NCBI GenBank assembly: GCA_022824205.1
Contig: JAJEAI010000111.1
Coordinates: 16,128-80,127, forward strand
Length of the DNA: 64,000 nucleotides
Direction of reading: 5' to 3'
Source: Candidatus Binatia bacterium
Lineage (GTDB): Bacteria > Desulfobacterota > Binatia > UBA9968 > JAJDTQ01
Below are positions 16,279 to 25,782 of this stretch, piece after piece (the first letter of the stretch is position 1; the number at the start of each line of letters is the position of its first letter). Below the pieces are notes generated by a model. The model was given only the letters and a program-made list of their open reading frames with translations, was not told the DNA's origin and did no database searches. The translations under genes and the position numbers were made by a program.

Positions 16279-17424
16279 ATGCGTACCTACAAATTTGCCA
16301 CAAGGGCCAAGAGACTATTGGTGCTGTCGGGTTTCGGCCTATCCGTGATCGTACTATTATCCGGCTGCGGAGGAGGTGGGGGCAGTTCCATGTCATCCCG
16401 GGAGCCCGTCATGCCACCGCCGACAATGCCGGATCCACCCACCATGCCAGAACCCATACCAGAACCGATGCGCCAGCAAGTTCTCGACAAGATAAACGAA
16501 ATCCAGCAAGCAGAAGGCACCAGCGGCGACGATGTGGTGGCCGACATCCTCGGAATGGTGGGTCTCAGACCTTCAGGGATAAGCTCCACCTCTCGCGGAA
16601 TCGCCGGTACATTGCTGTCCTCGTCCGCAACCGCCGATGGCCAATCGAGCGTTGGTGGATACTTCATAGCCGAATATGATCCCGACGGGACGCTTCAATT
16701 CAGTTCGGAACTGCAGTTCCTTACCAGCGGTGAGCGTAGCCGCGTCACGACATCTGATCCAGAAGCCACCACCAAGACATTGACGAGCGTTCCGGCGGCA
16801 GGATGGAAGGGCGTGGAATTACAGGCAGACACTAATTCATGGCACAATTACACGGACCTGTTTTCCGATATCGAGAGCAATGCGGATACCGACTATCTCG
16901 CGATGGGTTATTGGTTACGTGAGCGAAGGGAAAGGAGCACCACGCGCACCAATTACGTTTTGGCCATCGGTGCGGGAGGCAACGATCCCTTTCAGGACGG
17001 CAACGTCGACGGCCTCACAGGCACAGCGACCTACGAAGGGCCTGCCACGGGCATCCACATGATCAAGGAGAACGCTAGCGCCGCCCCCGTGTTCGATTAC
17101 TTCGACGCAACGGCACGCCTTACGGCGGATTTCGGCGACGCGAACTCGGCGGGGAGTGTCTCCGGTACGATTGTGGATGGCATGACGGTCGGAGGCGAAC
17201 CCGTGCCCGTATTGACGTTGGAGTCCGCCAGTTTCGTTTCCAGCCGCCGCAGTTTCTACGGGAATACCAGCGGCAACGGCCTGACCGGCCAATGGGGTGG
17301 CAAGTTCTACAGCAACGGCGCAGCCGCCACCGATTATCCGGGTTCGGCAGCCGGAACGTTCGGGGCCAAGACGAGCGATGATCTCCAAAGTCTCATCGGA
17401 GCCTTTGCGGTCTATGAGCAATAG
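16279..17424 (+). CDS. Lipoprotein with C-terminal transferrin-binding-protein-B-like beta-barrel domain
   Basis: Lipobox VIVLLSGCGGGGGSS; C-terminal GLTGQWGGKFYSNGAAATDYPGSAAGTFGAKTSDDLQSLIGAFAVYEQ matches the TbpB-like barrel signature. Confidence 0.72.
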   Translation: MRTYKFATRAKRLLVLSGFGLSVIVLLSGCGGGGGSSMSSREPVMPPPTMPDPPTMPEPIPEPMRQQVLDKINEIQQAEGTSGDDVVADILGMVGLRPSGISSTSRGIAGTLLSSSATADGQSSVGGYFIAEYDPDGTLQFSSELQFLTSGERSRVTTSDPEATTKTLTSVPAAGWKGVELQADTNSWHNYTDLFSDIESNADTDYLAMGYWLRERRERSTTRTNYVLAIGAGGNDPFQDGNVDGLTGTATYEGPATGIHMIKENASAAPVFDYFDATARLTADFGDANSAGSVSGTIVDGMTVGGEPVPVLTLESASFVSSRRSFYGNTSGNGLTGQWGGKFYSNGAAATDYPGSAAGTFGAKTSDDLQSLIGAFAVYEQ

Positions 17425-17526
17425 GAAGCCCGTTGCCTGCGATCCTTCGAAATTAACGGCCAGTGTCTCCAGGGTCTGACGTAGTGCTCTCGTCCAGGCA
17501 AAGTTCTGCCGGTCCGTGTTCTTCCT

Positions 17527-18480
17527 TCAAACCCACGCCAGCAGAAACACCCCTCCGACGATCAACCCCGCGCCCACGCCGTCCTGCACCCGTACGATCT
17601 CGATTCCCTTCAGGGTGAAGTGGGCCAGCGCGAAGGTAACCAGGGGCTGGATGTTCCAGATGGGGCCGACGATGACGGCGGGGGCGTGGACCACGGCGAG
17701 GAAGGTGAAGATGGTGCCGATGGCGTGGACGACGCCGGACGTGGCGAAGCAGACGGTGCTGGCCAGAGGCACGCCACGGAAGACGATGCGGATGCGCAGC
17801 ACCTTGCCCGCCAGGAAGATTATGGCCAGTCCGGTGATCTGCGTGATGAGGGCGCCGACGATGGGGTCGCCGCCCTGGAGCACGCCGAGGCGCTTTAGGA
17901 TGGGGCCCAGGCTGTAGAAGGCGAAGGAAAGGAAGGCGTTGACGAAGCCTATCAGTGGGGCGGAGGGTTCCGTCGCGGTGGTCTTGACGTGGGTGATGAG
18001 GATGCCCACGACGATGGCGATGACGCCGCCGAAGGTCCCGGCGGTGGCGGTCTCGCCGAGCAGGGTGACGCCGATGACGGTGGTGAGGAGCGGCGAGGCG
18101 TTCTTGATGGACTGAGCGCGGGAGGCGCCGACTTGGTCGATGGCCCGCAGAAGGAAGACCCGGCCGAAGAACGCTCCCACCGCGCCCAGGACCACGAAGG
18201 TGACCACCGCGGGTAGCGGGACCGGCAGGCCGGCGCCGTCGTACCCGACGATCCAGACCAGCACCAAAAAGGGGACCATGGCCACCTGCTGGATCGTCAC
18301 CGCCGCGTCCACGTCCGACCCCACCAGCCCCCGCTTCACCAGCGGCGGTACCAACCCCCACACGATGCCCCCGGCGAGGGCGTAGATGATCCCCAGTCCC
18401 ACAATCGGCAGTGTTGTACGATGGCCGTTCGGCGTCAAACACGCGGGTATGGGGCATGGAATCCTTGGCGTTGTTGACAT
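17527..18480 (-). CDS. EamA/DMT-family transporter
   Basis: 317 aa, about 10 hydrophobic helices, two EamA-like halves (..ALAGGIVWGLVPPLVKRG.., ..LGETATAGTFGGVIAIVVGILI..). Confidence 0.88.
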   Translation of the reverse strand: MSTTPRIPCPIPACLTPNGHRTTLPIVGLGIIYALAGGIVWGLVPPLVKRGLVGSDVDAAVTIQQVAMVPFLVLVWIVGYDGAGLPVPLPAVVTFVVLGAVGAFFGRVFLLRAIDQVGASRAQSIKNASPLLTTVIGVTLLGETATAGTFGGVIAIVVGILITHVKTTATEPSAPLIGFVNAFLSFAFYSLGPILKRLGVLQGGDPIVGALITQITGLAIIFLAGKVLRIRIVFRGVPLASTVCFATSGVVHAIGTIFTFLAVVHAPAVIVGPIWNIQPLVTFALAHFTLKGIEIVRVQDGVGAGLIVGGVFLLAWV

Positions 18481-18552
18481 GGCAATTCAAATGCCGCGCC
18501 GATCCAGGAGGCGCTCGCTTGCATATTAAGCTAGCGTGTGTTATGTTGGCCC

Positions 18553-18807
18553 ATGAACAGCAGGCAACGCAAGACCCTTGTCGCGGTCTTCACCGATCCG
18601 GCGTCGGGCACCATCGAATGGGCTGCCATCGAGGGGTTGCTCCTCGCCGCCGGTGCACGGTTGATTGAAGGGCGAGGCTCACGAGTCCGGTTCGAGAAGG
18701 ATGGAGAGGTCGAAACGTTTCACCGCCCGCATCCCGCGAAGGAGGCGAAACGCTACCAGGACCTCGCGGCCCGAGCGTTCCTGGAACGGATTGGAGTGAC
18801 CCCATGA
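18553..18807 (+). CDS. hicA: Type II toxin HicA-like mRNA interferase
   Basis: AAIEGLLLAAGARLIEGRGSRVRFEKDGEVETFHRPHPAKEAKRYQDLAARAFLERIG; paired with HicB, 4-bp overlap. Confidence 0.85.
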   Translation: MNSRQRKTLVAVFTDPASGTIEWAAIEGLLLAAGARLIEGRGSRVRFEKDGEVETFHRPHPAKEAKRYQDLAARAFLERIGVTP

Positions 18808-19136
18808 CCAATACCATGACCTACAAGGGCTACTCGGCCCGGATTGAATATGACGACAGCGATGGGATCTTCGTCGGCCGCATCGCCGGTATTCGCGATG
18901 GTGTCGGTTTTCATGCGGATACGGTGAAAGGACTGCGAGAGGCATTTCGAGAGGCCGTCGACGACTACCTCGAGACCTGCGCCAAGATCGGGAAGAAGCC
19001 GCAGAGGGCCTTTTCCGGGCAGGTAATGTTCCGCGTGAGCCCGGAGGTTCACCGCAAGGCGGCGCTGGCGGCCGAGTTGTCCGGAAAGAGTCTCAACCAG
19101 TGGGCGGAAGAAGTGCTTGCGCGTGCAGCGGGCTAG
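18804..19136 (+). CDS. hicB: HicB-family antitoxin (RNase H-like fold plus C-terminal RHH/HTH segment)
   Basis: MTYKGYSARIEYDDSDGIFVGRIAGIRDGVGFHADTVKGLREAFREAVDDYLETC...GKSLNQWAEEVLARA. Confidence 0.9.
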   Translation: MTNTMTYKGYSARIEYDDSDGIFVGRIAGIRDGVGFHADTVKGLREAFREAVDDYLETCAKIGKKPQRAFSGQVMFRVSPEVHRKAALAAELSGKSLNQWAEEVLARAAG

Positions 19137-19207
19137 CTGTGAAGCCCCTCCTACCTTCTTTCCTGGTCAAACGCAGACGAACGAAGGACGGCGCGACGAT
19201 CTCCGCC

Positions 19208-19231
19208 AGGGGCGACCGGCCGGTCGCCCCT
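19208..19231. repeat. Perfect 24-bp palindrome AGGGGCGACCGGCCGGTCGCCCCT between convergent genes (possible bidirectional terminator/REP-like unit)
   Basis: Read directly; each half is the reverse complement of the other. A related copy GGGGCGACC-GCG-GGTCGCCCC is at 52326-52346. Confidence 0.8.
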
Positions 19232-19246
19232 GCATGCGTCTCAGGG

Positions 19247-19672
19247 TCACTGCGCGGGCAGCACCTTGATCTTGATGGTGTGCGCCATCTTCTTGCCGAA
19301 CGAGCGATGGAGGCCGTCGGCGAACTGCATGGTCAGGGTGTATTCCCCGGGCTCGAGCTTAATCGTGGCCTCCGTCTGCCCCTTGCCGTAATGCAGGTGG
19401 GTCTTGTCCGTCGGAATCACCTTCCCGCCGCGCATGGGACCCTGGTTGAGCAGGATGTGGTGATGCCCTGTCCCGGCGACCACGCCGGCTTCGGAAGGTT
19501 TGATCGTCATACCTTCCACACCCATCACCACCTTTACCGGGCTCCGCACCTCGGCACCATCCTTAGGCTCGATGAAATAGACACGCTGTTCCTGTGCCGT
19601 GGCATAACCCGCAAGAGCGAGGGATGTCGCGAATGCCGCGGCGGCGATCCGCCGGAGTCGTGGTCCGTTCAT
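19247..19672 (-). CDS. DUF4399-type exported protein
   Basis: Signal peptide then RVYFIEPKDGAEVRSPVKVVMGVEGM...GTGHHHILLN...LHYGKGQTEATIKLEPGEYTLTMQFADGLHRSFG. Confidence 0.88.
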   Translation of the reverse strand: MNGPRLRRIAAAAFATSLALAGYATAQEQRVYFIEPKDGAEVRSPVKVVMGVEGMTIKPSEAGVVAGTGHHHILLNQGPMRGGKVIPTDKTHLHYGKGQTEATIKLEPGEYTLTMQFADGLHRSFGKKMAHTIKIKVLPAQ

Positions 19673-19793
19673 GATGGGACTCCTTTCCGCTAAAGTGACG
19701 GAAACCCTATCAGCCGTCTCTCACATTGACAAGCCACGGATGATGACCTAGTGGGTTCAGGGTCGCGAATTTCCCGTCAGAGAAAGGGTCTCC

Positions 19794-21560
19794 ATGTCGG
19801 ACATCAAGAAATCGGAACAGCGCTGGCAGTCGGACGTCATCGTCGACCTCATGAAGCTCTACGACATCCCCTACGTCGCCCTGAACCCGGGGGCGAGCTA
19901 CCGGGGGCTGCACGACTCCATGGTGAACTACGGCGAGAACGACCCCGAGATGCTGCTGTGCAACCACGAGAAGATCGCCGTGCAGATCGCCCACGGCTAC
20001 GCCAAGGCGTCGGGCAAGCCCATGATCGCCATCGTGCACGACGTGGTGGGGCTGCTGCACGCCCCCATGGGCGTCTACTACGCCTACATCGACCGCTGCC
20101 CCGTGTTCATCATCGGCGCCACCGGTCCCATGGACGAGAAGTACCGGCGCCCGTTCATCGACTGGATCCACACGGCTTTCGCCCAGGGGGACGCGGTGCG
20201 GAGCTTCACCAAGTGGGACTACCAGCCCGGCAGCATCCACGGCGTGCCGGATTCGTTCGCGCGCGCCTATTCCATCATGATGAGCGAGCCCCAGGGGCCC
20301 ATCTACATGTGCTACGACTCGGCGCTCCAGGAGAGCCCGCTCACCGAGGACGTGCCGATGCCGCCCGCGTCGGCGGTCAAGGTGCCGTCGCGCATCGCGC
20401 CGGAGCAGGCGGCCGTGGCCCGGGCCGCGGAGATGCTGGTGAAGGCGGACAACCCGCTGCTGCTCACCGAGTACGCCGGACGCATGCCGGTGGGCTTCGA
20501 GCCCACGGTGGAGCTGGCGGAGACGGTGGGGGCGTCGGCCTTCGACATCTGCAAGCGGCTGGGCTTTCCCAACCGCCATCCCCAGAGCATGAGCTTCAAC
20601 TCCGACGCCTTCAACGGCGTGGACCTGGTGATGGCGCTGGACGTGGTGGACTGGACCCGCGGCTCGCACCGGCTCAACACCCAGACGCGCGAGATAACGG
20701 TGGTGACCGCGCCGGACTGCAAGTGGGTGGACCTGGGCTTCGCCGACATCGAGATCAGCAAGTGGGCCACCGACTACAACAAGCACAACAACTGGGACCT
20801 GCGGGTGATGGGCGACACCGCCATCACCATCCCCGAACTGACCAAGGCGTGCCGCGCGCTCATCGACGCGGACCCGGCGCTCAAGGCGCGTGTCGACGAG
20901 CGCAAGCAGGCGCTGGCGGACAAACACGACCAGCAATGGGCCAAGTGGCAGAAGCAGGTGGAGTCGGAGATGGACCAGCGGCCCATGACCGAGTCCCGGC
21001 TGGCCTACGAGGTGTGGCAGGCCATCAAGGACGAGGACTGGGTGCTGACCGCGGGGACTCTCAAGGACTGGGTGCAGAAGATATGGGACTTCGACAAGCC
21101 GTACCGGCACCCGGGCCGGGAGTTGGGCACCGGCACCCAGATCGGCATGTCCATCGGCGTGGCCCTGGCCCACAAGGGGCAGGGGAAGCTGGTGGTGGAC
21201 CTCCAGCCCGACGGCGACCTGATGTTCGACCTGGGCGCGCTTTGGATACCCATCAAGTACGACATCCCGATGCTCGTCGTCATGTACAACAACCGCGCCT
21301 ACTACAACGACTGGGCGCACCAGATCCACATGGCGCACCAGCGCGGCACCGACCCGCGGCGCGCCTACATCGGCATGGACCTGGAGGCGCCGCCGCCCGA
21401 CTTCGCGCACATCGCCCGGGGCATGGGCTGGTACGCGGAAGGCCCCATCGAGGACCCCGCCGAGGTGGTGCCGGCGGTGCGCCGCGCCATCGAGCAGGTC
21501 AAGGCCGGCAAGCCCGCGCTGGTGGACCCCATCGTCTGGCGCCGGGACATCAATACCTGA
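19794..21560 (+). CDS. Thiamine pyrophosphate-dependent enzyme (acetolactate synthase-like), paralogue 1
   Basis: 588 aa; LNPGASYRGLHDSMVNYG, CNHEKIAVQIAHGYAKASGKP, TPP motif QPDGDLMFDLGALWIPIKYDIPMLVVMYNN. Confidence 0.9.
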   Translation: MSDIKKSEQRWQSDVIVDLMKLYDIPYVALNPGASYRGLHDSMVNYGENDPEMLLCNHEKIAVQIAHGYAKASGKPMIAIVHDVVGLLHAPMGVYYAYIDRCPVFIIGATGPMDEKYRRPFIDWIHTAFAQGDAVRSFTKWDYQPGSIHGVPDSFARAYSIMMSEPQGPIYMCYDSALQESPLTEDVPMPPASAVKVPSRIAPEQAAVARAAEMLVKADNPLLLTEYAGRMPVGFEPTVELAETVGASAFDICKRLGFPNRHPQSMSFNSDAFNGVDLVMALDVVDWTRGSHRLNTQTREITVVTAPDCKWVDLGFADIEISKWATDYNKHNNWDLRVMGDTAITIPELTKACRALIDADPALKARVDERKQALADKHDQQWAKWQKQVESEMDQRPMTESRLAYEVWQAIKDEDWVLTAGTLKDWVQKIWDFDKPYRHPGRELGTGTQIGMSIGVALAHKGQGKLVVDLQPDGDLMFDLGALWIPIKYDIPMLVVMYNNRAYYNDWAHQIHMAHQRGTDPRRAYIGMDLEAPPPDFAHIARGMGWYAEGPIEDPAEVVPAVRRAIEQVKAGKPALVDPIVWRRDINT

Positions 21561-21636
21561 GGGAATGGACGGGTCGCTCGTCACGCCGGCGACCCTCCAT
21601 GCGACTCCGTTATCCGTTATGTCCGCGTCCTCCTTG

Positions 21637-21809
21637 TTCCGTCATTCCCGCCTTTCCTTCATTCCGTCATTCCCGCGAAAGCGGGAATCCAGGGGTGGGG
21701 CGGGGAGTCGCCCGCTTACCTATCCCCACCCCTGGATTCCCGCTTTCGCGGGAATGACGGAAGGGAGACGCGGGAATGACGGAATGAAGGAAAGGCGGGA
21801 ATGACGGAA
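21637..21809. repeat. Long nested inverted repeat built from GTCATTCCCGC units
   Basis: Left arm 21637-21700 (TTCCGTCATTCCCGCCTTTCCTTCATTCCGTCATTCCCGCGAAAGCGGGAATCCAGGGGTGGGG) is matched by the reverse complement of 21724-21809 except for one extra repeat unit in the right arm. Confidence 0.85.
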
Positions 21810-21917
21810 AGGGGCCGCGGGAATGACGTAAGGGGAGACCCGGGCATGACGGAAGACGGAGTGCGGTAAGTACGGAAAAGATGCGGGACAGACGTTTCTG
21901 AACGAGAGGGAACACAC

Positions 21918-23702
21918 ATGAGCAAGGCGGAGAAGATCGAAGCGGTCGAGATCAAGAAGTCGGACCGCAAGTGGCAGTCGGACGTCATCGTCGACATGGT
22001 CAAGCGCTACGGGTTCGAGTACATCGCGCTCAATCCCGGCGCCAGCTACCGGGGCCTGCACGATTCGCTGGTGAACTACGGCGAGAACGACCCGCCCATG
22101 ATGCTGTGCAACCACGAGAAGATCGCGGTGCAGATCGCCCACGGCTACGCCCGCGCCACCGGCAAGCCGATGATCGCCATCGTGCACAACCTCGTGGGGT
22201 TGCTGCACGCTCCCATGGGCATCTACTACGCATACCTCGACCGCGCACCCATCTTCATCATGGGCGCCACCGGCCCCATGGAGGAGCCGAAGCGGCGCCC
22301 CTTCATCGACTGGATCCATTCCGCCAGCGTGCAGGGCGAGGCCATCCGCCACTACGTCAAGTGGGACTCCCAGCCCACCACCATCGACGCCGTGCCCGGC
22401 GCCTTCGCCCGGGCCTACGCGGTGATGATGAGCGGCAAGCAGGGACCCATCTACATGTGTTACGACGCCGGCCTGCAGGAGGCCGCGCTGGACCACGAGG
22501 TGGCGATGCCGCCGGAGGACAACGTGCACGTCCCGGCGCAGGCCATGGCCGACCCGGCGGCGCTGGAGAAGGCCGCCGACACCCTGGCGGCGGCCAAGCG
22601 CCCGGTCATCGTGGCCGATTTCGCCGCGCGCCCGCCCCACGGCTGGGACCACGTGGTGGAGTTGGCCGAGACCTTGGGGGCGGCCGTCTGGGACTGCGAC
22701 TCGCGCCTCAACTTCCCCAGTGAGCATCCGCTCAACCTGAGCATGGACAGCGAAGGCTGCTACAAGGACGCGGACGTGGTGCTGACGTTGGACATCGCCG
22801 ACTTCGAGAAACCCACGCACGTGCGCGACATCGCCACCCGCACGGTGGTGAGCATGGTGCCGGAAGACGCCACCTGGATCGACATCGGCTACACCGACAC
22901 GGAGATCAGCAAGTGGGCCATGACCTATGCGCGTCCGTTCTACGCGCACCAACGCATGACCGCGGACCCCGTGACCGCGGCCCCGGCGTTGACGAAGCTC
23001 CTGAAGGAGCGCATCGACGCGACGCCGGGCCGGGCCGGGCAGATCGCCGAACGCACCGAAGAGGTCGGCCGGCGCCACGCCGAGGTCCGCGCCGAGTGGC
23101 TGCGGCAGGCAAAGGAAGACCGCTGGGACGCGGTGCCCATGACCGTGCCGCGGCTCGCGCTCGAGGTGTGGGAGGCCATCAAGGACGAGGACTGGGTGCT
23201 GACCTCCGGCACGCTGCACGACTGGGCGCGCCGGCTGTGGAACTTCGACAAGCCCTACCGCCACGGCGGCCGCGAGCTGGGAACCGGCACGCAGATCGGC
23301 ATCTCCCTGGGCGTGGCCCTGGCCCACAGGGGGAAGGGCCGTTTGGTGGTGGACCTTCAGCCCGACGGGGACCTGATGTTCGACGCCGGCAGCCTGTGGA
23401 TCGCCGCCAAGTACCAGATCCCCATGCTCATCGTGATGTACAACAACCGCGCCTACTACAACGACTGGAACCACCAGATCGTGATGGCCCGCAACCGCGG
23501 CACCGATCCCAACCGCGCGCACATCGGCATGGACCTGTGCGGCCCCGACCCCGACTTCGCCACCATGGCCCGCTCCATGGGCTGGTATGCCGAGGGACCC
23601 ATCGAGAACGGCGACGACGTACGGGCGGCCCTGGACCGCGCCATCGAGCAGGTCAAGCAGGGCAAGCCGGCGCTGGTGGACACGGTGACCCAGCGGCGGT
23701 GA
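21918..23702 (+). CDS. Thiamine pyrophosphate-dependent enzyme (acetolactate synthase-like), paralogue 2
   Basis: 594 aa; colinear and clearly similar to the 19794-21560 product (LNPGASYRGLHDSLVNYGENDPPMMLCNHEKIAVQIAHGYARATGKPMIAIVHN...). Confidence 0.9.
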   Translation: MSKAEKIEAVEIKKSDRKWQSDVIVDMVKRYGFEYIALNPGASYRGLHDSLVNYGENDPPMMLCNHEKIAVQIAHGYARATGKPMIAIVHNLVGLLHAPMGIYYAYLDRAPIFIMGATGPMEEPKRRPFIDWIHSASVQGEAIRHYVKWDSQPTTIDAVPGAFARAYAVMMSGKQGPIYMCYDAGLQEAALDHEVAMPPEDNVHVPAQAMADPAALEKAADTLAAAKRPVIVADFAARPPHGWDHVVELAETLGAAVWDCDSRLNFPSEHPLNLSMDSEGCYKDADVVLTLDIADFEKPTHVRDIATRTVVSMVPEDATWIDIGYTDTEISKWAMTYARPFYAHQRMTADPVTAAPALTKLLKERIDATPGRAGQIAERTEEVGRRHAEVRAEWLRQAKEDRWDAVPMTVPRLALEVWEAIKDEDWVLTSGTLHDWARRLWNFDKPYRHGGRELGTGTQIGISLGVALAHRGKGRLVVDLQPDGDLMFDAGSLWIAAKYQIPMLIVMYNNRAYYNDWNHQIVMARNRGTDPNRAHIGMDLCGPDPDFATMARSMGWYAEGPIENGDDVRAALDRAIEQVKQGKPALVDTVTQRR

Positions 23703-23760
23703 ACCGAATCGGACCGGCCGCGCAAGCGCCAACACCGAATCGACACCGACGCCCCGAATC

Positions 23761-24057
23761 GTCATTCCCGCGGAACAGGCTGTGTCAAAACCCCAGTTCC
23801 CAACGCTGCAAGGCCAGTCTGTCATTCCCGCGAAAGCGGGAATCCAGGGGCGGTGGTGGGGCACTACGGCGGCGTTTCCCCGCCCCACGCCTCCTGGATT
23901 CCCGCTTTCGCGGGAATGACGATTCTGGGGGTTGTTGCCTCTCTAAAATGGTGTCTTGGCACAGCCTGGGAAGCGGGAATCCAGGGGAGGGGAGGCGGTG
24001 GAGGGTCGTGTGCCCTGGCCCCACCCCTCCTGGATTCCCGCTTCGGCGGGAATGACG
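23761..24057. repeat. Two adjacent composite palindromic repeats
   Basis: 23761-23921 full form with GCGGAACAGGCTGTGTCAAAAC head; second degenerate copy about 23951-24057. Confidence 0.85.
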
Positions 24058-24146
24058 TTCCGTTGCGTAGTGGCGGCGGGAGTATGGACGCACCCGTTTC
24101 GAGGGATGACGGTCCCGGCTTCGGCACCCTCCCGATCCCAACGGTC

Positions 24147-24527
24147 ATGCGGTACGACTACTACGACATACGGGGCTACGAGCGCCTCATCGTCCGCATC
24201 ACCCTGGGGCTCGACCCCGACACGGCCGCCGACGTGGAGCGCTACGGCGCCGCCTCCGTCCTGTGGAGCCTCTACAACCGCTTGCGGGACGACCGGCGGG
24301 AGGTGTTTCTCGTCGGGCTGGGCAACGCGCTGGAGAAGAACGCCAGCCGCAAGGCGCTCTCGCAGATGGTGCTGTTCGCGTCCAACCCGGTGGTGGACGT
24401 GGACCACAGCATCGACATCCTCGGCGACTGGTTCGTCAAGAACAAGAAGGCCGACCCGGGCCTGTACGAGGCGCTGGACGCCTACTGGCGCCGCCGTTTC
24501 AAGCGCGGTTTCGACGAAGACGCCTGA
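24147..24527 (+). CDS. Hypothetical protein (126 aa)
   Basis: MRYDYYDIRGYERLIVRITLGLDPDTAADVERYG...RRRFKRGFDEDA; start uncertain, upstream ORF region is repeat-derived. Confidence 0.55.
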   Translation: MRYDYYDIRGYERLIVRITLGLDPDTAADVERYGAASVLWSLYNRLRDDRREVFLVGLGNALEKNASRKALSQMVLFASNPVVDVDHSIDILGDWFVKNKKADPGLYEALDAYWRRRFKRGFDEDA

Positions 24528-24552
24528 GGCGGCAGCCTCCGGCCGCCCACCT

Positions 24553-25626
24553 TCAGGCCGCCTGGATCCGCGCCCATGCCGCGTCGTAGAGCCGCGCGGT
24601 CTCCGGTCCCGGGTAACGGCTTGGTTCACAGGCCGCGAGCGTCGTGTCGTTCGGGAAGATGGCGGGGTTCTCCCGGTAGCCCGCCGGCAGCAACGCCTTG
24701 GCCGCGGCGTTGGGCGTCGCATAGCGAACGGCGTCCGCGATCGCCGCGCCGACTTCGGCGTCCAGGATGAAGTTCAAGAAGGCGTGCGCGTTCTCGGGGT
24801 GAGGCGCTCCCCGCGGGATCGCCAGCGCATCCTCCCACACCGCCGACCCCTCGCGGGGCACGACATAGCCGATGTCCTCGTCCTTCTCCATCGCCTGCAG
24901 CACGTCTCCGTTCCATTCCATGACGATGTCCGCTTCGCCCGAGAGCAGCAGGTCCTGCCCGGTGTCCGGCGCGAACGGCTTGAGGTGCGGCTTCTGCGCG
25001 ATGATCAGCGCCTCGGCCATCTTGATGATCTTCGGTCCCGTCGCATTGAGGGAATACCCCAGGTACTTGAAGGCGGCGCCCAGCACGGATCCCGCGTCGC
25101 TCTGAAGCGCGCAGCGGCCCCTGTAGCGGTCGGACCGGTAGAGCCAGCGCCAACTGTCGGGTATCCCGTCGCACCGGGACTTGCGGTAGCCGATGCCCAT
25201 GGTTCCCCACAGGTAGGGAACGGAGTGGCGGCGGCCGGGGTCGAAGGCCGCATCCCGGAAGGCGGGCTCGATGTTGGCCATGTTCGGGATGGCCGCATGG
25301 TCCAGGGGCATGAGCATGTCGTGCGCGATCATGCGCTCGACGGAGTCGTTGGTGGGCACGATCACGTCGTAACCTGGATTGCCCGCCTTCAGCTTCGCAA
25401 ACAGCTCGTCATTGTCCGCGAAGAGGTCCATGCGGACGGATATGCCGGTGCGGGCCTTGAAGTCCGCCAGGGTCGTCTCGCCGATATAGTCGTCCCAGTT
25501 GTAGAAGTTGAGCCTGGGCTCCTCCCTGGCGAAACCGCGCCGCGGCAGGATCGAGAGGGCTGCCGCCGCGACCGCTCCCCCGAGGAAACGGCGGCGTGTC
25601 AGACGATGTTCCGAAAGCGGACGCAT
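24553..25626 (-). CDS. Extracellular solute-binding protein, spermidine/putrescine (PotD)-like, Tat signal
   Basis: Twin-arginine leader LTRRRFLGGAVAAAALS; RLNFYNWDDYIGETTLADFKARTGISVRMDLFADNDELFAKLKAGNPGYDVIVPTN. Confidence 0.9.
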   Translation of the reverse strand: MRPLSEHRLTRRRFLGGAVAAAALSILPRRGFAREEPRLNFYNWDDYIGETTLADFKARTGISVRMDLFADNDELFAKLKAGNPGYDVIVPTNDSVERMIAHDMLMPLDHAAIPNMANIEPAFRDAAFDPGRRHSVPYLWGTMGIGYRKSRCDGIPDSWRWLYRSDRYRGRCALQSDAGSVLGAAFKYLGYSLNATGPKIIKMAEALIIAQKPHLKPFAPDTGQDLLLSGEADIVMEWNGDVLQAMEKDEDIGYVVPREGSAVWEDALAIPRGAPHPENAHAFLNFILDAEVGAAIADAVRYATPNAAAKALLPAGYRENPAIFPNDTTLAACEPSRYPGPETARLYDAAWARIQAA

Positions 25627-25782
25627 GGCGGTTCTCCTCGGCCCTTCAAAGCCGGCTGGCGGGATCGGCGGCCGCGGTTCCCTTGGGAGCCGGGCATCGA
25701 TGGTGAACGGCGAGGGCGCTGATGGCGGCGACCTGGGAGGCTTTGTCGCGCCCGGAGGCGGGAGTCCGGGCGCGACGTTTCG

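Noticed and set aside
16360-16390. Phase-variable G tract in the lipoprotein gene (GGAGGAGGTGGGGGCAG)
   Set aside because: The homopolymer is only 5 Gs and encodes the usual Gly linker after the lipobox Cys. No evidence for slippage.
24553-25626. Complete polyamine ABC transporter operon
   Set aside because: Only the binding protein is present; no PotABC-like genes flank it.
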